From contig CAMCAZ010000005.1 in the NCBI GenBank assembly GCA_945872795.1, positions 1-64,000 on the forward strand: 64,000 nucleotides of DNA, given 5' to 3'. Source of the DNA: Chryseobacterium gleum (lineage in GTDB: Bacteria; Bacteroidota; Bacteroidia; Flavobacteriales_F; PHOS-HE28). Within the stretch, counting starts at the first letter, position 1, and each line of letters begins with the position of its first letter. Made by a program: the position numbers and the translations under genes. The notes beneath the pieces were generated by a model. That model was given only the letters and a program-made list of their open reading frames with translations, ran no database searches and was not told where the DNA came from. Shown one piece after another: positions 1-9,002 of the stretch.

Positions 1-2078
1 ACCTGCAGCGCGTGGAGCCCGCCATCATCCGCTCGCGCGTGCGCTTCTCGGAGAAGGAGCTGAGCATCACCTTCCGCGAGGAACAGTTCGGGCTGCGTGC
101 CTTGGTGGAACTGCTGCGGCGCATCGGTTACGCACCGCTTCTGAACACGGACAAGGACAAGAAAGCCCGGCGCGGTCCGGGTGTGCCCCGCATCCTCTAC
201 GTCAAGCTGGGTATCGCGGCGTTCGCGTTCGGCAACATCATGCTGTTCAGCTTCCCCGAATACCTCGGGGCCGATGGCAGCGATGCCATGCTGCTGAAGG
301 GCTTCCAGTACCTGAGCCTCGTCTTCTCCATCCCGGTGCTGCTCTTCTCCAGCACGGATTTCTTCACCTCTGCCTGGGCCGGCATCCGGGCGCGTCAGGT
401 GAACATCGATCAGCCCATCGCGCTGGGTATCCTGGCCCTGTTCCTGCGCAGCACCTTCGATGTGATCCGCGATATCGGGCCCGGTTATTTTGACTCGCTG
501 GCCGGACTGGTGTTCTTCCTGTTGGTGGGCCGATGGTACCAGGCGTATACCTACCAGGCCTTGAGCTTCGACCGCACCCTGAGCGATTTCCTGCCGCTGG
601 TAGTGCTGCGCAGAACGGTCTCCGGAGAGGAGGCCGTGAGCGTGGGCGATCTCAAGGAGGGTGATCGCATTGTGGTGCGCGATCAGGAACTGATCCCCGT
701 GGACAGCCTGCTCCGCGAGGGCATCGGCAACATCGACAACAGCTTCATCACCGGTGAACCCCTGCCGGTGCGCCGTGCCATCGGGGACACCATCCGTGCC
801 GGCGGTCGGCAGCGCGGTGCCGCGATCGAGCTGGAGGTATTGCGCCCCTTCCAACAAAGTCACCTGAAGAAGTTGTGGGAGGAGCACTCCGGCAGTGCCG
901 GTCAGCAACGCCCCGTGATGCCCCGCATGATCGATGCCGTGGCACGACGCTTCACCCTCGCGGTGATCCTGGTCTCCGTGTTCGCCGGTATCTACTGGGC
1001 CGGAAGGGATGCATCGATGGTGTGGCCGGTGGTCACCGCCGTGCTCATCGTGGCCTGCCCCTGCGCGTTGGCATTGAGCATGCCGTTCACCTATGGGCAC
1101 ACCATGCGCCTGCTGGGCCGGCGAGGCGTGTTCCTGCGCGATGCCGAAGTGGTGGAACGCATGGCCCATGTGGACGCCGTGGTGTTCGACAAGACGGGCA
1201 CGCTGACCGCCCGCGAGGCCTATGAACTTCGTTTTGTGGGTGTGCCCCTCACGCCCATCGATGAGCAGCGTGTGCGCTCCCTGGCGCGGAACAGCGCACA
1301 CCCCTTGAGCGCTGTGCTCTACAATGGGTCGAAGGCGGAGATCGTGGATGCCATCGAGGTGGAGGAGTCCGCAGGACAGGGCATTGAAGGAACGGTCCTT
1401 GGCCTGCGTGTCCGGATCGGTTCGCATCTGTTCACCGGCGGTGCTGCGGGCGCGGTGGAGCAGGGCGAGGCACAGGTGCATATCTCCATCGCGGGTCTCC
1501 ACCGCGGCTATTTTGCCGTGCGTAAGCGTGCCCGATCCGGCATGGCCTCGGCCGTGAAAGGCATCGAGGGGCAGGCCGCCACCTTCCTCCTGACCGGCGA
1601 TTCCAATGTGGACGCCGATGTGGCGCACGCGTTCCGGGCGGCGAACATGCACACGGCCTGCACCCCCACGGATAAATCCGCCTTCGTGAAACGACTGCAG
1701 GGGGAGGGCCACCGGGTGATGATGGTGGGCGATGGGCTGAACGATGCCGGCGCCCTGGCACAGAGCGATGTGGGCATGACCGTCAGCGAATCCAGTGCCG
1801 CGCTGACACCAGCGAGCGATGCGATCCTGGATGCACGCAGCCTCGATCACCTACCGATCGCCCTGCAGCTCACCCGCACGGCACGACGCATCGTCATGGC
1901 CTCGCTGGTCCTTTCACTGATGTACAATGTGACCGGTGTCTCCTTCGCCGTGGCCGGGAAACTGACGCCGCTCATTGCGGCGATCCTGATGCCCCTGAGC
2001 TCGGTCACGGTGGTGGGATTTGTCACACTGGCCACCATGTGGAGTGCTCACAGACTGTGGAAAGAGAATCCAAGCTGA
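1..2078 (+). CDS. ccoI: Copper-translocating P-type ATPase of the cbb3 oxidase cluster (5' partial)
   Basis: P1B-type ATPase expected to move copper across the membrane for cbb3 oxidase maturation. The frame is open to the left edge, so the N-terminal metal-binding part lies outside the window. A GTG at 12 is probably internal. Numbered from that GTG: an actuator domain with TGEP near residue 249, the ion-path CPC motif at 349-351, the phosphorylation site DKTGT at 393 and the hinge GDGLND at 573-578. Four membrane segments precede the actuator domain, two surround CPC and two close the C-terminus. The gene heads the cco cluster, 84 bp before ccoS, which points to CcoI/FixI rather than a general CopA. 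Confidence 0.93.
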   Translation, partial: LQRVEPAIIRSRVRFSEKELSITFREEQFGLRALVELLRRIGYAPLLNTDKDKKARRGPGVPRILYVKLGIAAFAFGNIMLFSFPEYLGADGSDAMLLKGFQYLSLVFSIPVLLFSSTDFFTSAWAGIRARQVNIDQPIALGILALFLRSTFDVIRDIGPGYFDSLAGLVFFLLVGRWYQAYTYQALSFDRTLSDFLPLVVLRRTVSGEEAVSVGDLKEGDRIVVRDQELIPVDSLLREGIGNIDNSFITGEPLPVRRAIGDTIRAGGRQRGAAIELEVLRPFQQSHLKKLWEEHSGSAGQQRPVMPRMIDAVARRFTLAVILVSVFAGIYWAGRDASMVWPVVTAVLIVACPCALALSMPFTYGHTMRLLGRRGVFLRDAEVVERMAHVDAVVFDKTGTLTAREAYELRFVGVPLTPIDEQRVRSLARNSAHPLSAVLYNGSKAEIVDAIEVEESAGQGIEGTVLGLRVRIGSHLFTGGAAGAVEQGEAQVHISIAGLHRGYFAVRKRARSGMASAVKGIEGQAATFLLTGDSNVDADVAHAFRAANMHTACTPTDKSAFVKRLQGEGHRVMMVGDGLNDAGALAQSDVGMTVSESSAALTPASDAILDARSLDHLPIALQLTRTARRIVMASLVLSLMYNVTGVSFAVAGKLTPLIAAILMPLSSVTVVGFVTLATMWSAHRLWKENPS

Positions 2079-2162
2079 CGAATGTCATCTCCGCTCCTGA
2101 GAAGGGTCATGCTTACCCTGAAGCCCTAAAGGCACATTTGGTCCGCCAATGTAAATGGTCAA

Positions 2163-2348
2163 ATGAACGTCATTGTTCTCCTCATCGCAGCCAGCACCCT
2201 GGTCGCAGTGATCTTCTTGGCCGCCTTCACCTGGGCGGTGCGCAGCGGCCAGTTCGAGGATGATCGTTCACCCGCTGTCCGCATCCTCGGCGATCACAAG
2301 CCGACCATCACCAAGACCAACGCCACGACCACCAAACCCAACGCTTGA
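2163..2348 (+). CDS. ccoS: cbb3 oxidase maturation protein CcoS
   Basis: A 61-residue protein with one N-terminal membrane helix (about residues 3-25) followed by the CcoS signature WAVRSGQFED and a short Thr/Lys-rich tail. CcoS/FixS is needed for cofactor insertion into cbb3 oxidase. It sits between ccoI and ccoNO, the usual place, and its stop is 4 bp before the ccoNO start chosen here. Length and hydropathy fit the family. Confidence 0.9.
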   Translation: MNVIVLLIAASTLVAVIFLAAFTWAVRSGQFEDDRSPAVRILGDHKPTITKTNATTTKPNA

Positions 2349-2352
2349 CGCG

Positions 2353-4533
2353 ATGATCGAACGTTTTCAATATGACAACAAGATCGTAAAGGCCTTCCTG
2401 CTGGCCACGATCATTTTTGGCATCGTCGGTATGCTTGTCGGACTCATCATCGCCGTGGAACTGGTGGCTCAGGGGACCACGTCCGATGCTTGGTACTACT
2501 GGCTCGTCCGCCCCTTCACGTGGATGAACGAACAGGAGTGGCTCTCCTTCGGTCGTTTAAGGCCGCTCCACACCAATGCGATCATCTTCGCCTTCGTGGG
2601 CAACGGCATGTTCGCCGGCATCTACTACAGCCTGCAGCGCCTGTTGAAGGCCCGGATGTTCAACGATGGCCTCAGCTGGCTCCACTTCTGGGGTTGGCAG
2701 TTGATCATCGTGGCCGCTGCGATCACCCTGCCCTTGGGGATCACCACCAGCAAGGAGTACGCTGAGCTGGAATGGCCGATCGACATCGCCATCACCCTGA
2801 TCTGGGTCGTCTTCGGCATCAACATGTTCGGCACCATCCTCAAGCGCCGCGAACGTCACCTCTATGTGGCCATCTGGTTCTACATCGCCACCTGGGTCAC
2901 CGTGGCCATGCTCCACATCGTGAACTCCATGGCGATGCCGGTGAGCCTGTTCAAGAGCTACAGCATGTATGCCGGCGTGCAGGATGCCTTGGTGCAGTGG
3001 TGGTATGGGCATAATGCGGTGGCCTTCTTCCTCACCACGCCCTACCTGGGCCTGATGTACTACTTCATGCCGAAGGCGGCCAACCGCCCGGTGTATAGCT
3101 ACAAGCTATCCATCATCCACTTCTGGGCGCTGATCTTCATCTACATCTGGGCCGGTCCCCACCACCTGTTGTACAGCTCGCTGCCCGATTGGGCACAGAG
3201 CCTGGGCACGGTGTTCAGCATCATGCTCATCGCACCGAGCTGGGGCGGTATGTTGAACGGCCTGCTCACCCTGCGCGGTGCCTGGGACCGTGTCCGCGAA
3301 GAGCCCGTGCTGAAGTTCATGGTGGTGGCCATCACCGCCTATGGCATGTCCACACTGGAAGGCCCCCTGCTGAGCACCAAGTTCCTCAACAGCATCAGCC
3401 ACTTCACCGACTGGACCATCGCCCACGTACACGTCGGCGGCCTGGGCTGGAACGGCTTCCTCACCTTCGGGATGATCTACTGGCTGGTGCCGCGCATGTG
3501 GGGCACGAAGCTCTACAGCAAGAGCCTCGCCAACGCCCACTTCTGGATCGGCACGCTGGGCATCGTATTCTACGCCATCCCCCTCTACTTCGCTGGCTTC
3601 ACGCAGAGCCTCATGTGGAAGCAGTTCACCCCGGACGGCTACCTCGTGTACAAGAACTTCCTGGACACCGTGCTGCAGATCAAGTATGCCTACTGGATGC
3701 GCAGCCTCGGCGGTCTGCTCTTCCTCACTGGTGCGCTGATCATGGTGTATAATGTGTGGAAGACCATGGCCAGTGGGAAGCTGATCGCCAACGAGGACGC
3801 CGAAGCTCCGGCGCTGGAGAAGAACTACGTGGGTGAGAGCAGCGGTCACTGGCACCGTTGGATCGAGCGCCGCCCCATCCAGATGTTGGTGCTCAGCCTG
3901 GTGCTGGTGGCGATCGGTGGCATCATCGAGATCGTACCCACTTTCCTCATCAAGAGCAACGTACCCACCATCACCCAGGTGAAGCCATACACGCCGCTTG
4001 AACTGCACGGTCGCGATATCTATATCATGGAGGGTTGCTACACCTGCCACTCGCAGATGATACGTCCCTTCCGCAGTGAGACGGAGCGTTATGGTGAGTA
4101 CAGCAAAGCCGGTGAGTTCATCTACGACCACCCCTTCCAGTGGGGCAGCAAGCGCACCGGACCCGATCTGCACCGCGTGGGAGGCAAGTACCCGGACAGC
4201 TGGCACTATTACCACATGTTCGACCCCACCAGCATGAACGCCGGTTCGCTGATGCCGCCCTACGCCCACATGTACGAGAACCTGATCGACAAGGAGATGA
4301 TCCCGGCGAAGATCCGTGCTATGCAGGGGCTGGGCGTCCCCTATCCCGAAGGCTTCGATCAGCAGGCCGTGGCTGAACTGGAGGCACAGGCGGCGAAGAT
4401 CGTCGCCAACCTGAAGAAGGATGGCATCGAGGCCAGTCCTGATGTGGACATCATCGCGCTCATCGCCTACCTGCAGCGCTTGGGAACGGACATCAAACAA
4501 CAGCCTGCCACCCAGGTGGTGCAGGCCCAATAG
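2353..4533 (+). CDS. ccoNO: cbb3-type cytochrome c oxidase, fused subunits I and II (CcoN-CcoO)
   Basis: A 726-residue fusion of the catalytic haem-copper subunit and the membrane-anchored monohaem cytochrome c subunit. The N-terminal about 480 residues form CcoN, with haem and CuB histidines in PLHTN (H73), WWYGHNAV, WAGPHH and IAHVHVGG. After a TM anchor (IQMLVLSLVLVAIGG) comes CcoO, with the haem c site CYTCH at 562-566 and a likely axial Met in SLMPPY. The ATG at 2353 starts the conserved MIERFQYDNK. The frame is open further upstream but overlaps ccoS there with no family similarity. The fusion is usual in Bacteroidota and absent from proteobacterial cco operons. Confidence 0.96.
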   Translation: MIERFQYDNKIVKAFLLATIIFGIVGMLVGLIIAVELVAQGTTSDAWYYWLVRPFTWMNEQEWLSFGRLRPLHTNAIIFAFVGNGMFAGIYYSLQRLLKARMFNDGLSWLHFWGWQLIIVAAAITLPLGITTSKEYAELEWPIDIAITLIWVVFGINMFGTILKRRERHLYVAIWFYIATWVTVAMLHIVNSMAMPVSLFKSYSMYAGVQDALVQWWYGHNAVAFFLTTPYLGLMYYFMPKAANRPVYSYKLSIIHFWALIFIYIWAGPHHLLYSSLPDWAQSLGTVFSIMLIAPSWGGMLNGLLTLRGAWDRVREEPVLKFMVVAITAYGMSTLEGPLLSTKFLNSISHFTDWTIAHVHVGGLGWNGFLTFGMIYWLVPRMWGTKLYSKSLANAHFWIGTLGIVFYAIPLYFAGFTQSLMWKQFTPDGYLVYKNFLDTVLQIKYAYWMRSLGGLLFLTGALIMVYNVWKTMASGKLIANEDAEAPALEKNYVGESSGHWHRWIERRPIQMLVLSLVLVAIGGIIEIVPTFLIKSNVPTITQVKPYTPLELHGRDIYIMEGCYTCHSQMIRPFRSETERYGEYSKAGEFIYDHPFQWGSKRTGPDLHRVGGKYPDSWHYYHMFDPTSMNAGSLMPPYAHMYENLIDKEMIPAKIRAMQGLGVPYPEGFDQQAVAELEAQAAKIVANLKKDGIEASPDVDIIALIAYLQRLGTDIKQQPATQVVQAQ

Positions 4534-4543
4534 CACACAGGCC

Positions 4544-4723
4544 ATGCTGAAGTTCATCAAGCACCATATGACGTCGATCAACGACATCGGCATCTATCCG
4601 GTCGCAGCCTTCGTGCTCTTCATGGGGATCTTCATCGTGGCCTCCTGGTACATCCTGACCACGGACCGCAGCCGCCTGCAGCACATGGAGCAGCTGCCCT
4701 TTTCCGATAACGAAAAAGCCTGA
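4544..4723 (+). CDS. ccoQ: cbb3 oxidase small subunit CcoQ-like
   Basis: A 59-residue single-span protein (helix about residues 19-39, IYPVAAFVLFMGIFIVASWYI) with a charged tail. Its place between ccoNO and ccoP, with gaps of 10 and 18 bp, and its size fit CcoQ, which stabilises the assembled oxidase. Sequence similarity in this family is weak, so the call rests mainly on position and topology. The ATG at 4544 is used because the upstream part of the open frame overlaps ccoNO. Confidence 0.78.
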   Translation: MLKFIKHHMTSINDIGIYPVAAFVLFMGIFIVASWYILTTDRSRLQHMEQLPFSDNEKA

Positions 4724-4741
4724 ACGCACATCCGAACCATC

Positions 4742-5914
4742 ATGCGTCTACGGAACATCCTTCCCCTCGCACTTCTCCTTCTCGGCGGCCTTGCAGCACT
4801 CCCGGTCTCTGCACAGGATGCACCAGCCACCGCGGTCGTGGCGTCCAACGGGCTCATGGCGAACCCGTCGATGGAGACCAATTATATCCTGCTCGCCATG
4901 GCCGTGCTGCAGGTGGTCATCATCCTCACCCTTTCCGGGATCATGAGGACCCTGGGTTCCTCGGGAACACTTTGGGCCGATCACCTCAAAGGCCGCAAAG
5001 CATTCATGGTGCTTGTCCTGCTGTTCGCGGTCGGTGCCACGGATGCCAGTGCGGCGGTCCCCGGGGTGGCCATGATCACCACACAGACCCTGCTCTACTG
5101 GCTGATCTCGGCCAATATCCTCTTCTTCGTGATCATCGTATCCCAGTTGACGGTGGTGCGTGGCATGGTGAAGGCGCTCAGTAGCAAGGACGAGGACGAG
5201 GCCGAGAAGGTGGAGGCTGGCCCTTCGTTCGCGGACAGCATCCTGAACAAACTGACCCGCACCGTGGAGCTGGAGAAGGAGGAGGATATCCTCATGCACC
5301 ATGAGTACGACGGCATCCGGGAGTTGGACAACGTGCTCCCACCATGGTGGCTGTGGCTGTTCTACGGTACCATCATCTGGTCCCTCGTCTACATCTTCAA
5401 CGTGCACATCTCCGGCACCTGGTTGCATCAGGCCGATGAGTACGAGCTGGAAATGACCCAGGCCAAGGCGGATGTGGAAGCCTACCTGGCCAAGGCAGCG
5501 GCCGCCGTGGATGAGAACACGGTTACGATGATGACCGATGCCTCGGCGTTGGCTGCGGGCAAGAACACCTTCGTGACCTACTGCAAGGCCTGCCATGGCG
5601 AGAACGGTGAAGGCAATGCCGTGGGGCCAAACCTGACGGATGTCTATTGGATCCACGGGGGCGGTATCAAGGAGGTCTTCACCACCATTAAGTACGGCGT
5701 TGTGGAAAAGGGTATGCAGAGCTGGAAGAAGGATCTGAAGCCCACGGAGATGCAGCAAGTGTCGAGCTACATCCTGTCACTTCAGGGCACGAACCCCGCG
5801 AACGCCAAAGCCCCACAAGGCGAGCTCTGGACACCGGCGGAAAATGCGGCTCCGACCGACAGTGTCGCGGTCGCCCAGCCTTCGGATAGTGCGGCCGTGG
5901 CGGTCGCACAGTGA
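4742..5914 (+). CDS. ccoP: cbb3-type cytochrome c oxidase subunit III (CcoP), monohaem form
   Basis: A 390-residue protein. It begins with a signal-like segment ending near AQDAPA (about residue 25), followed by hydrophobic segments near 50-75 and 115-140 and the typical CcoP N-terminal domain (DGIRELDNVLPPWWLWLF) with its helix. The cytochrome c domain has one haem site, CKACH at 281-285, and a likely axial Met in GMQSWK. Proteobacterial CcoP carries two CXXCH sites, and only one is present here. The last 30 residues are a low-complexity Ala/Asp/Ser/Val tail. It probably passes electrons to CcoO. Confidence 0.92.
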   Translation: MRLRNILPLALLLLGGLAALPVSAQDAPATAVVASNGLMANPSMETNYILLAMAVLQVVIILTLSGIMRTLGSSGTLWADHLKGRKAFMVLVLLFAVGATDASAAVPGVAMITTQTLLYWLISANILFFVIIVSQLTVVRGMVKALSSKDEDEAEKVEAGPSFADSILNKLTRTVELEKEEDILMHHEYDGIRELDNVLPPWWLWLFYGTIIWSLVYIFNVHISGTWLHQADEYELEMTQAKADVEAYLAKAAAAVDENTVTMMTDASALAAGKNTFVTYCKACHGENGEGNAVGPNLTDVYWIHGGGIKEVFTTIKYGVVEKGMQSWKKDLKPTEMQQVSSYILSLQGTNPANAKAPQGELWTPAENAAPTDSVAVAQPSDSAAVAVAQ

Positions 5915-5916
5915 AC

Positions 5917-7344
5917 ATGAGCGAAGAACGGACGAACGGCACACCTCGCGACGAGAGCTTTCGGGACTCGATCGCCACCGTGGATAAGCGGGGCAAACGG
6001 GTCTGGATATACCCCAAGAAACCCGCGGGGAAGTGGTTCAACAAGCGCGCACTGCTGGGCTATGCTCTCCTGGTCGTCCTCTTTGCTGGCCCGTTCATCC
6101 GTATCGCCGGAGAGCCCCTGCTGCAGATCGATGTGCTCGAGCGGCGCTTCGTGATCTTCGGGCAGATCTTCTGGCCGCAGGATATCCACCTGTTCGTCCT
6201 GGCGTTCATCACAGGCATCATCTTCATCGCGCTTTTCACGGTGGCCTTCGGTCGCCTGTTCTGTGGCTGGGTCTGTCCGCAGACCATCTTCATGGAACTT
6301 GTTTACCGGCGCATCGAGTATTGGATCGAGGGTGATCGGAAACAACAGCAGGCGCTGAACAAGGCACCCTGGTCGGCACAGAAGCTGGTGAAGAAGACGG
6401 CGAAGCACCTGCTCTTCTTCGGGGTGGCGTTCCTGATCGGGAATACCTTCCTCGCGTACATAGTCGGCAGCGATCGCCTGCTCGACATCATCACCTCCCC
6501 ACCCATGGAGCATCTGGGGGGCTTTCTGGCGATGCTCGGATTCTCGTTCCTGTTCTATGGCGTCTTCGCTTTCCTGCGTGAACAGGTCTGCACCACCATG
6601 TGTCCCTACGGCCGGCTGCAGGGTGTGCTGCTGGACCGCCAGAGCCTGGTCGTCGCATATGACCATGTGAGGGGAGAAGAGCGGGGCAAGTTCCGCAAAG
6701 GCGAGGACCGCGAGAGCGCCAGCAAGGGTGATTGCATCGATTGCAAGGCCTGTGTGCATGTGTGCCCAACGGGGATCGACATCCGCAACGGGACCCAGCT
6801 GGAATGTGTGAACTGCACCGCCTGCATCGACGCCTGCAACCACATGATGGAGAGCGTGGACCTGCCCAAGGGTCTGATCCGCTTTGCCAGCGAGGATGAG
6901 ATCACCGAAAAGAAGCCCTGGCGGTTCACCACCCGGATGAAGGCCTATTCCGCTGTGTTGACGGTCCTGGTCGGCGTCATCATCGCGCTCATCGTCATGC
7001 GCAGCGATGTGGAGGCCACCGTGCTGCGAACACCGGGCATGTTGTTCCAGGAACAGGAGGACGGGCGCATCAGCAATCTGTATAACTTCAAGGTCGTCAA
7101 TAAGACCTCACGGGCGATGCCGCTGCGTTTCGAACTGATCGGTACACCAGGAGAGATCCTGCTGGTGGGCAAGGAAGTGCACGTGGAGAAGGCCGCACTC
7201 TCTCAGGGAGCCCTGTTCATCCTGCTTGATCACAAGGAACTGCGCGGCACCAAGACCAAGCTCACCATCGGTGTCTACTCCGGCGATCGACTGATCGAGG
7301 AGGTGAGCACCTCATTCGTTGGACCCATACGCACCGCATCATGA
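5917..7344 (+). CDS. ccoG: Cytochrome c oxidase accessory protein CcoG (polyferredoxin)
   Basis: A 475-residue membrane polyferredoxin of the CcoG/RdxA/FixG family, implicated in handling Cu during cbb3 oxidase biogenesis. Membrane helices carry CGWVCP (C116, C120) and CTTMCP (C225, C229). A two-cluster ferredoxin domain has CxxCxxCxxxC at 273-283 and again at 297-307. The C-terminal about 120 residues are an Ig-like periplasmic domain after a final helix near 345-365. The ATG at 5917 lies 2 bp after the ccoP stop. A GTG two codons earlier is possible. Confidence 0.95.
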   Translation: MSEERTNGTPRDESFRDSIATVDKRGKRVWIYPKKPAGKWFNKRALLGYALLVVLFAGPFIRIAGEPLLQIDVLERRFVIFGQIFWPQDIHLFVLAFITGIIFIALFTVAFGRLFCGWVCPQTIFMELVYRRIEYWIEGDRKQQQALNKAPWSAQKLVKKTAKHLLFFGVAFLIGNTFLAYIVGSDRLLDIITSPPMEHLGGFLAMLGFSFLFYGVFAFLREQVCTTMCPYGRLQGVLLDRQSLVVAYDHVRGEERGKFRKGEDRESASKGDCIDCKACVHVCPTGIDIRNGTQLECVNCTACIDACNHMMESVDLPKGLIRFASEDEITEKKPWRFTTRMKAYSAVLTVLVGVIIALIVMRSDVEATVLRTPGMLFQEQEDGRISNLYNFKVVNKTSRAMPLRFELIGTPGEILLVGKEVHVEKAALSQGALFILLDHKELRGTKTKLTIGVYSGDRLIEEVSTSFVGPIRTAS

Positions 7345-7784
7345 AATTCACCTGGGGCAATGCCATCTTTCTGGTCATGACGGCCTTCATCCTACTGATG
7401 ACCTCCTTCATGATCCGCGCGGCCAGTAACCAGGAGGAGCTGGTGGCGGAGAACTACTACGAACTGGAGGTCAAGTATCAGCAGCAGATCGACAAGCTGA
7501 ACAACACGGGCTCGCTTTCCGACGATGTGCTCATGGATATCGTGGGTGCTGAACTGGTCATCACCTTTCCGGCCGAAGTGAGGGGGATGACCCTGTCGGG
7601 TGAACTGTACCTGCAGCGGCCTTCGGATTCCCGTGCCGATGCGCGCATCCCTGTGCGCGTGGACGCGGATGGTCGGATGACCGTACCCGTCGGTCAACGC
7701 CTCAAGGGTGCCTACAATGCACTGCTGGAGTGGAAGGCGGGCGATCATGAATACCTGAGCCGGGACCGCATCCACGTGCCATGA
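7341..7784 (+). CDS. ccoH: FixH/CcoH family cbb3 oxidase assembly protein
   Basis: A 147-residue protein with one N-terminal helix (about residues 8-28) and a periplasmic beta-rich domain. The stretch ENYYELEVKYQQQIDKLNN is typical of Bacteroidota FixH. It overlaps ccoG by 4 bp (ATGA), and the next gene overlaps it in the same way, so translation is probably coupled. CcoH is required for stable assembly of cbb3 oxidase subunits. Position and topology both support the call. Confidence 0.9.
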   Translation: MKFTWGNAIFLVMTAFILLMTSFMIRAASNQEELVAENYYELEVKYQQQIDKLNNTGSLSDDVLMDIVGAELVITFPAEVRGMTLSGELYLQRPSDSRADARIPVRVDADGRMTVPVGQRLKGAYNALLEWKAGDHEYLSRDRIHVP

Positions 7785-8497
7785 TCACCCTCGTTGCCAC
7801 GGCCTTCCTGCTGGGGCTGCTGAGCAGCGTTCATTGTATCGGCATGTGCGGCCCATTGGCACTGGCCGTGCCCTCACCGAGCAACACCCGGGTCGCGCGG
7901 CTCTCCAGTGCGCTGCTGCTCAACTCCGGCCGGGTCACCACGTACATGCTTCTCGGCGCCGCCTTTGGCACCTTCGGTCGGGGACTTCAATTGGCCGGAC
8001 TGCAGCGCACCGTTTCCATCAGTTTGGGCATCATCATTCTGGTCTGGTTGATCGCTCCGCGCCTATTGAGCTGGGTCAACTGGTCGAAGGGCCCCGCCGT
8101 GCTGGTCATCCGGGCACAGGGACTACTCGCGAAGCAGCTGCGCCGCACCTCGCCGGAAGGTCTGCTCGTCTCCGGTCTGCTGAACGGCCTGCTGCCCTGC
8201 GGAATGGTCTATCTCGCATTGGCAGGCGCCACTGCCCAGGACGGTTGGCAGTACGGCGCCCTGTTCATGCTCTTCTTCGGACTGGGTACCTGGCCGGCCT
8301 TGGTCGGGCTCAAGTTGTCCAGCAGGTTCGTGGGTGCGTCCTGGCGTAGTTCACTGCGACGCGTGGCGCCTGTGGCTTATGGCCTGATGGCCGTGCTGTT
8401 CATCCTGCGTGGACTAGATCTGGGAATACCCTATATCAGTCCCGACCTGCCTGAGGTCAACAGTGCCGTGGAGGCCTGCCACACGCCCCTGCCCTGA
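7781..8497 (+). CDS. TauE/SafE-family (UreH-like) membrane protein closing the cco operon
   Basis: A 238-residue polytopic protein with about six helices. The N-terminus contains HCIGMCGP (residues 18-25), typical of the family annotated as sulfite exporter TauE/SafE or UreH-like and found next to ccoGHIS in many bacteria. A second conserved stretch is GLLPCGMVYLALAGA. The Cys pairs in the helices suggest metal or thiol handling, and copper supply to the oxidase is a reasonable inference from context, not shown. It overlaps ccoH by 4 bp. Its TGA abuts the stop of the convergent crtZ, leaving no space for a terminator. Confidence 0.83.
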   Translation: MITLVATAFLLGLLSSVHCIGMCGPLALAVPSPSNTRVARLSSALLLNSGRVTTYMLLGAAFGTFGRGLQLAGLQRTVSISLGIIILVWLIAPRLLSWVNWSKGPAVLVIRAQGLLAKQLRRTSPEGLLVSGLLNGLLPCGMVYLALAGATAQDGWQYGALFMLFFGLGTWPALVGLKLSSRFVGASWRSSLRRVAPVAYGLMAVLFILRGLDLGIPYISPDLPEVNSAVEACHTPLP

Positions 8498-8980
8498 TCA
8501 CGCGCGCTGCAGCGCAAGGGCCTTCTTCGCCTCCTTGTAGTACTTGAAGGGCACGACCAGCATCCCGAAGCATTCGCCATGCTCCTTGCCCAGGTGTTTG
8601 TGATGCACCTTGTGGGCCTTGCGGATCGCCAGGAAATAGGGATTCTTCGTGTTCCGCAACCACTTGATCCGCTGGTGGATGAATACCTCGTGGACCACGA
8701 AGTACAGCAGGCCATAGATGAGGATGCCCAGCCCGATCCACAACCAGGGGGTGTGCAAACCCTGCAGACTTCCCACGATGAACAGGATCATGGATGGTAT
8801 GGCGAAGATCAGGAAGAAGGCATCGTTGCGTTCCAGGAAGCCATAGTGGTCCTTTTTGTGATGGTCCGAATGGAGCGACCAGAGGAAGCCGTGCATCACA
8901 TACTTGTGGGTCGCCCATGCGACGAACTCCATGAAAACGGCAGTGCCGACAACGATGACGAGGATGGACCAGATGCTCAT
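8498..8980 (-). CDS. crtZ: Beta-carotene hydroxylase CrtZ
   Basis: A 160-residue membrane di-iron hydroxylase adding 3-hydroxyl groups to beta-ionone rings (beta-carotene to zeaxanthin). All histidine boxes are visible: H25xxxxH30, H37xxHH41, H97xxxxH102 and H123xxHH127. Length and spacing fit CrtZ, not the longer fatty acid hydroxylases. It is the last gene of the operon, 22 bp after the SRPBCC gene. No lycopene cyclase is in the operon, so its substrate depends on a cyclase encoded elsewhere. Confidence 0.93.
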   Translation of the reverse strand: MSIWSILVIVVGTAVFMEFVAWATHKYVMHGFLWSLHSDHHKKDHYGFLERNDAFFLIFAIPSMILFIVGSLQGLHTPWLWIGLGILIYGLLYFVVHEVFIHQRIKWLRNTKNPYFLAIRKAHKVHHKHLGKEHGECFGMLVVPFKYYKEAKKALALQRA

Positions 8981-9002
8981 GATGTACGAACAGGCGAGTG
9001 GA

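Noticed and set aside
3106..4593. 495-codon open frame on the minus strand opposite ccoNO
   Set aside because: Shadow of the oxidase gene, and it spans the end of ccoNO and the start of ccoQ.
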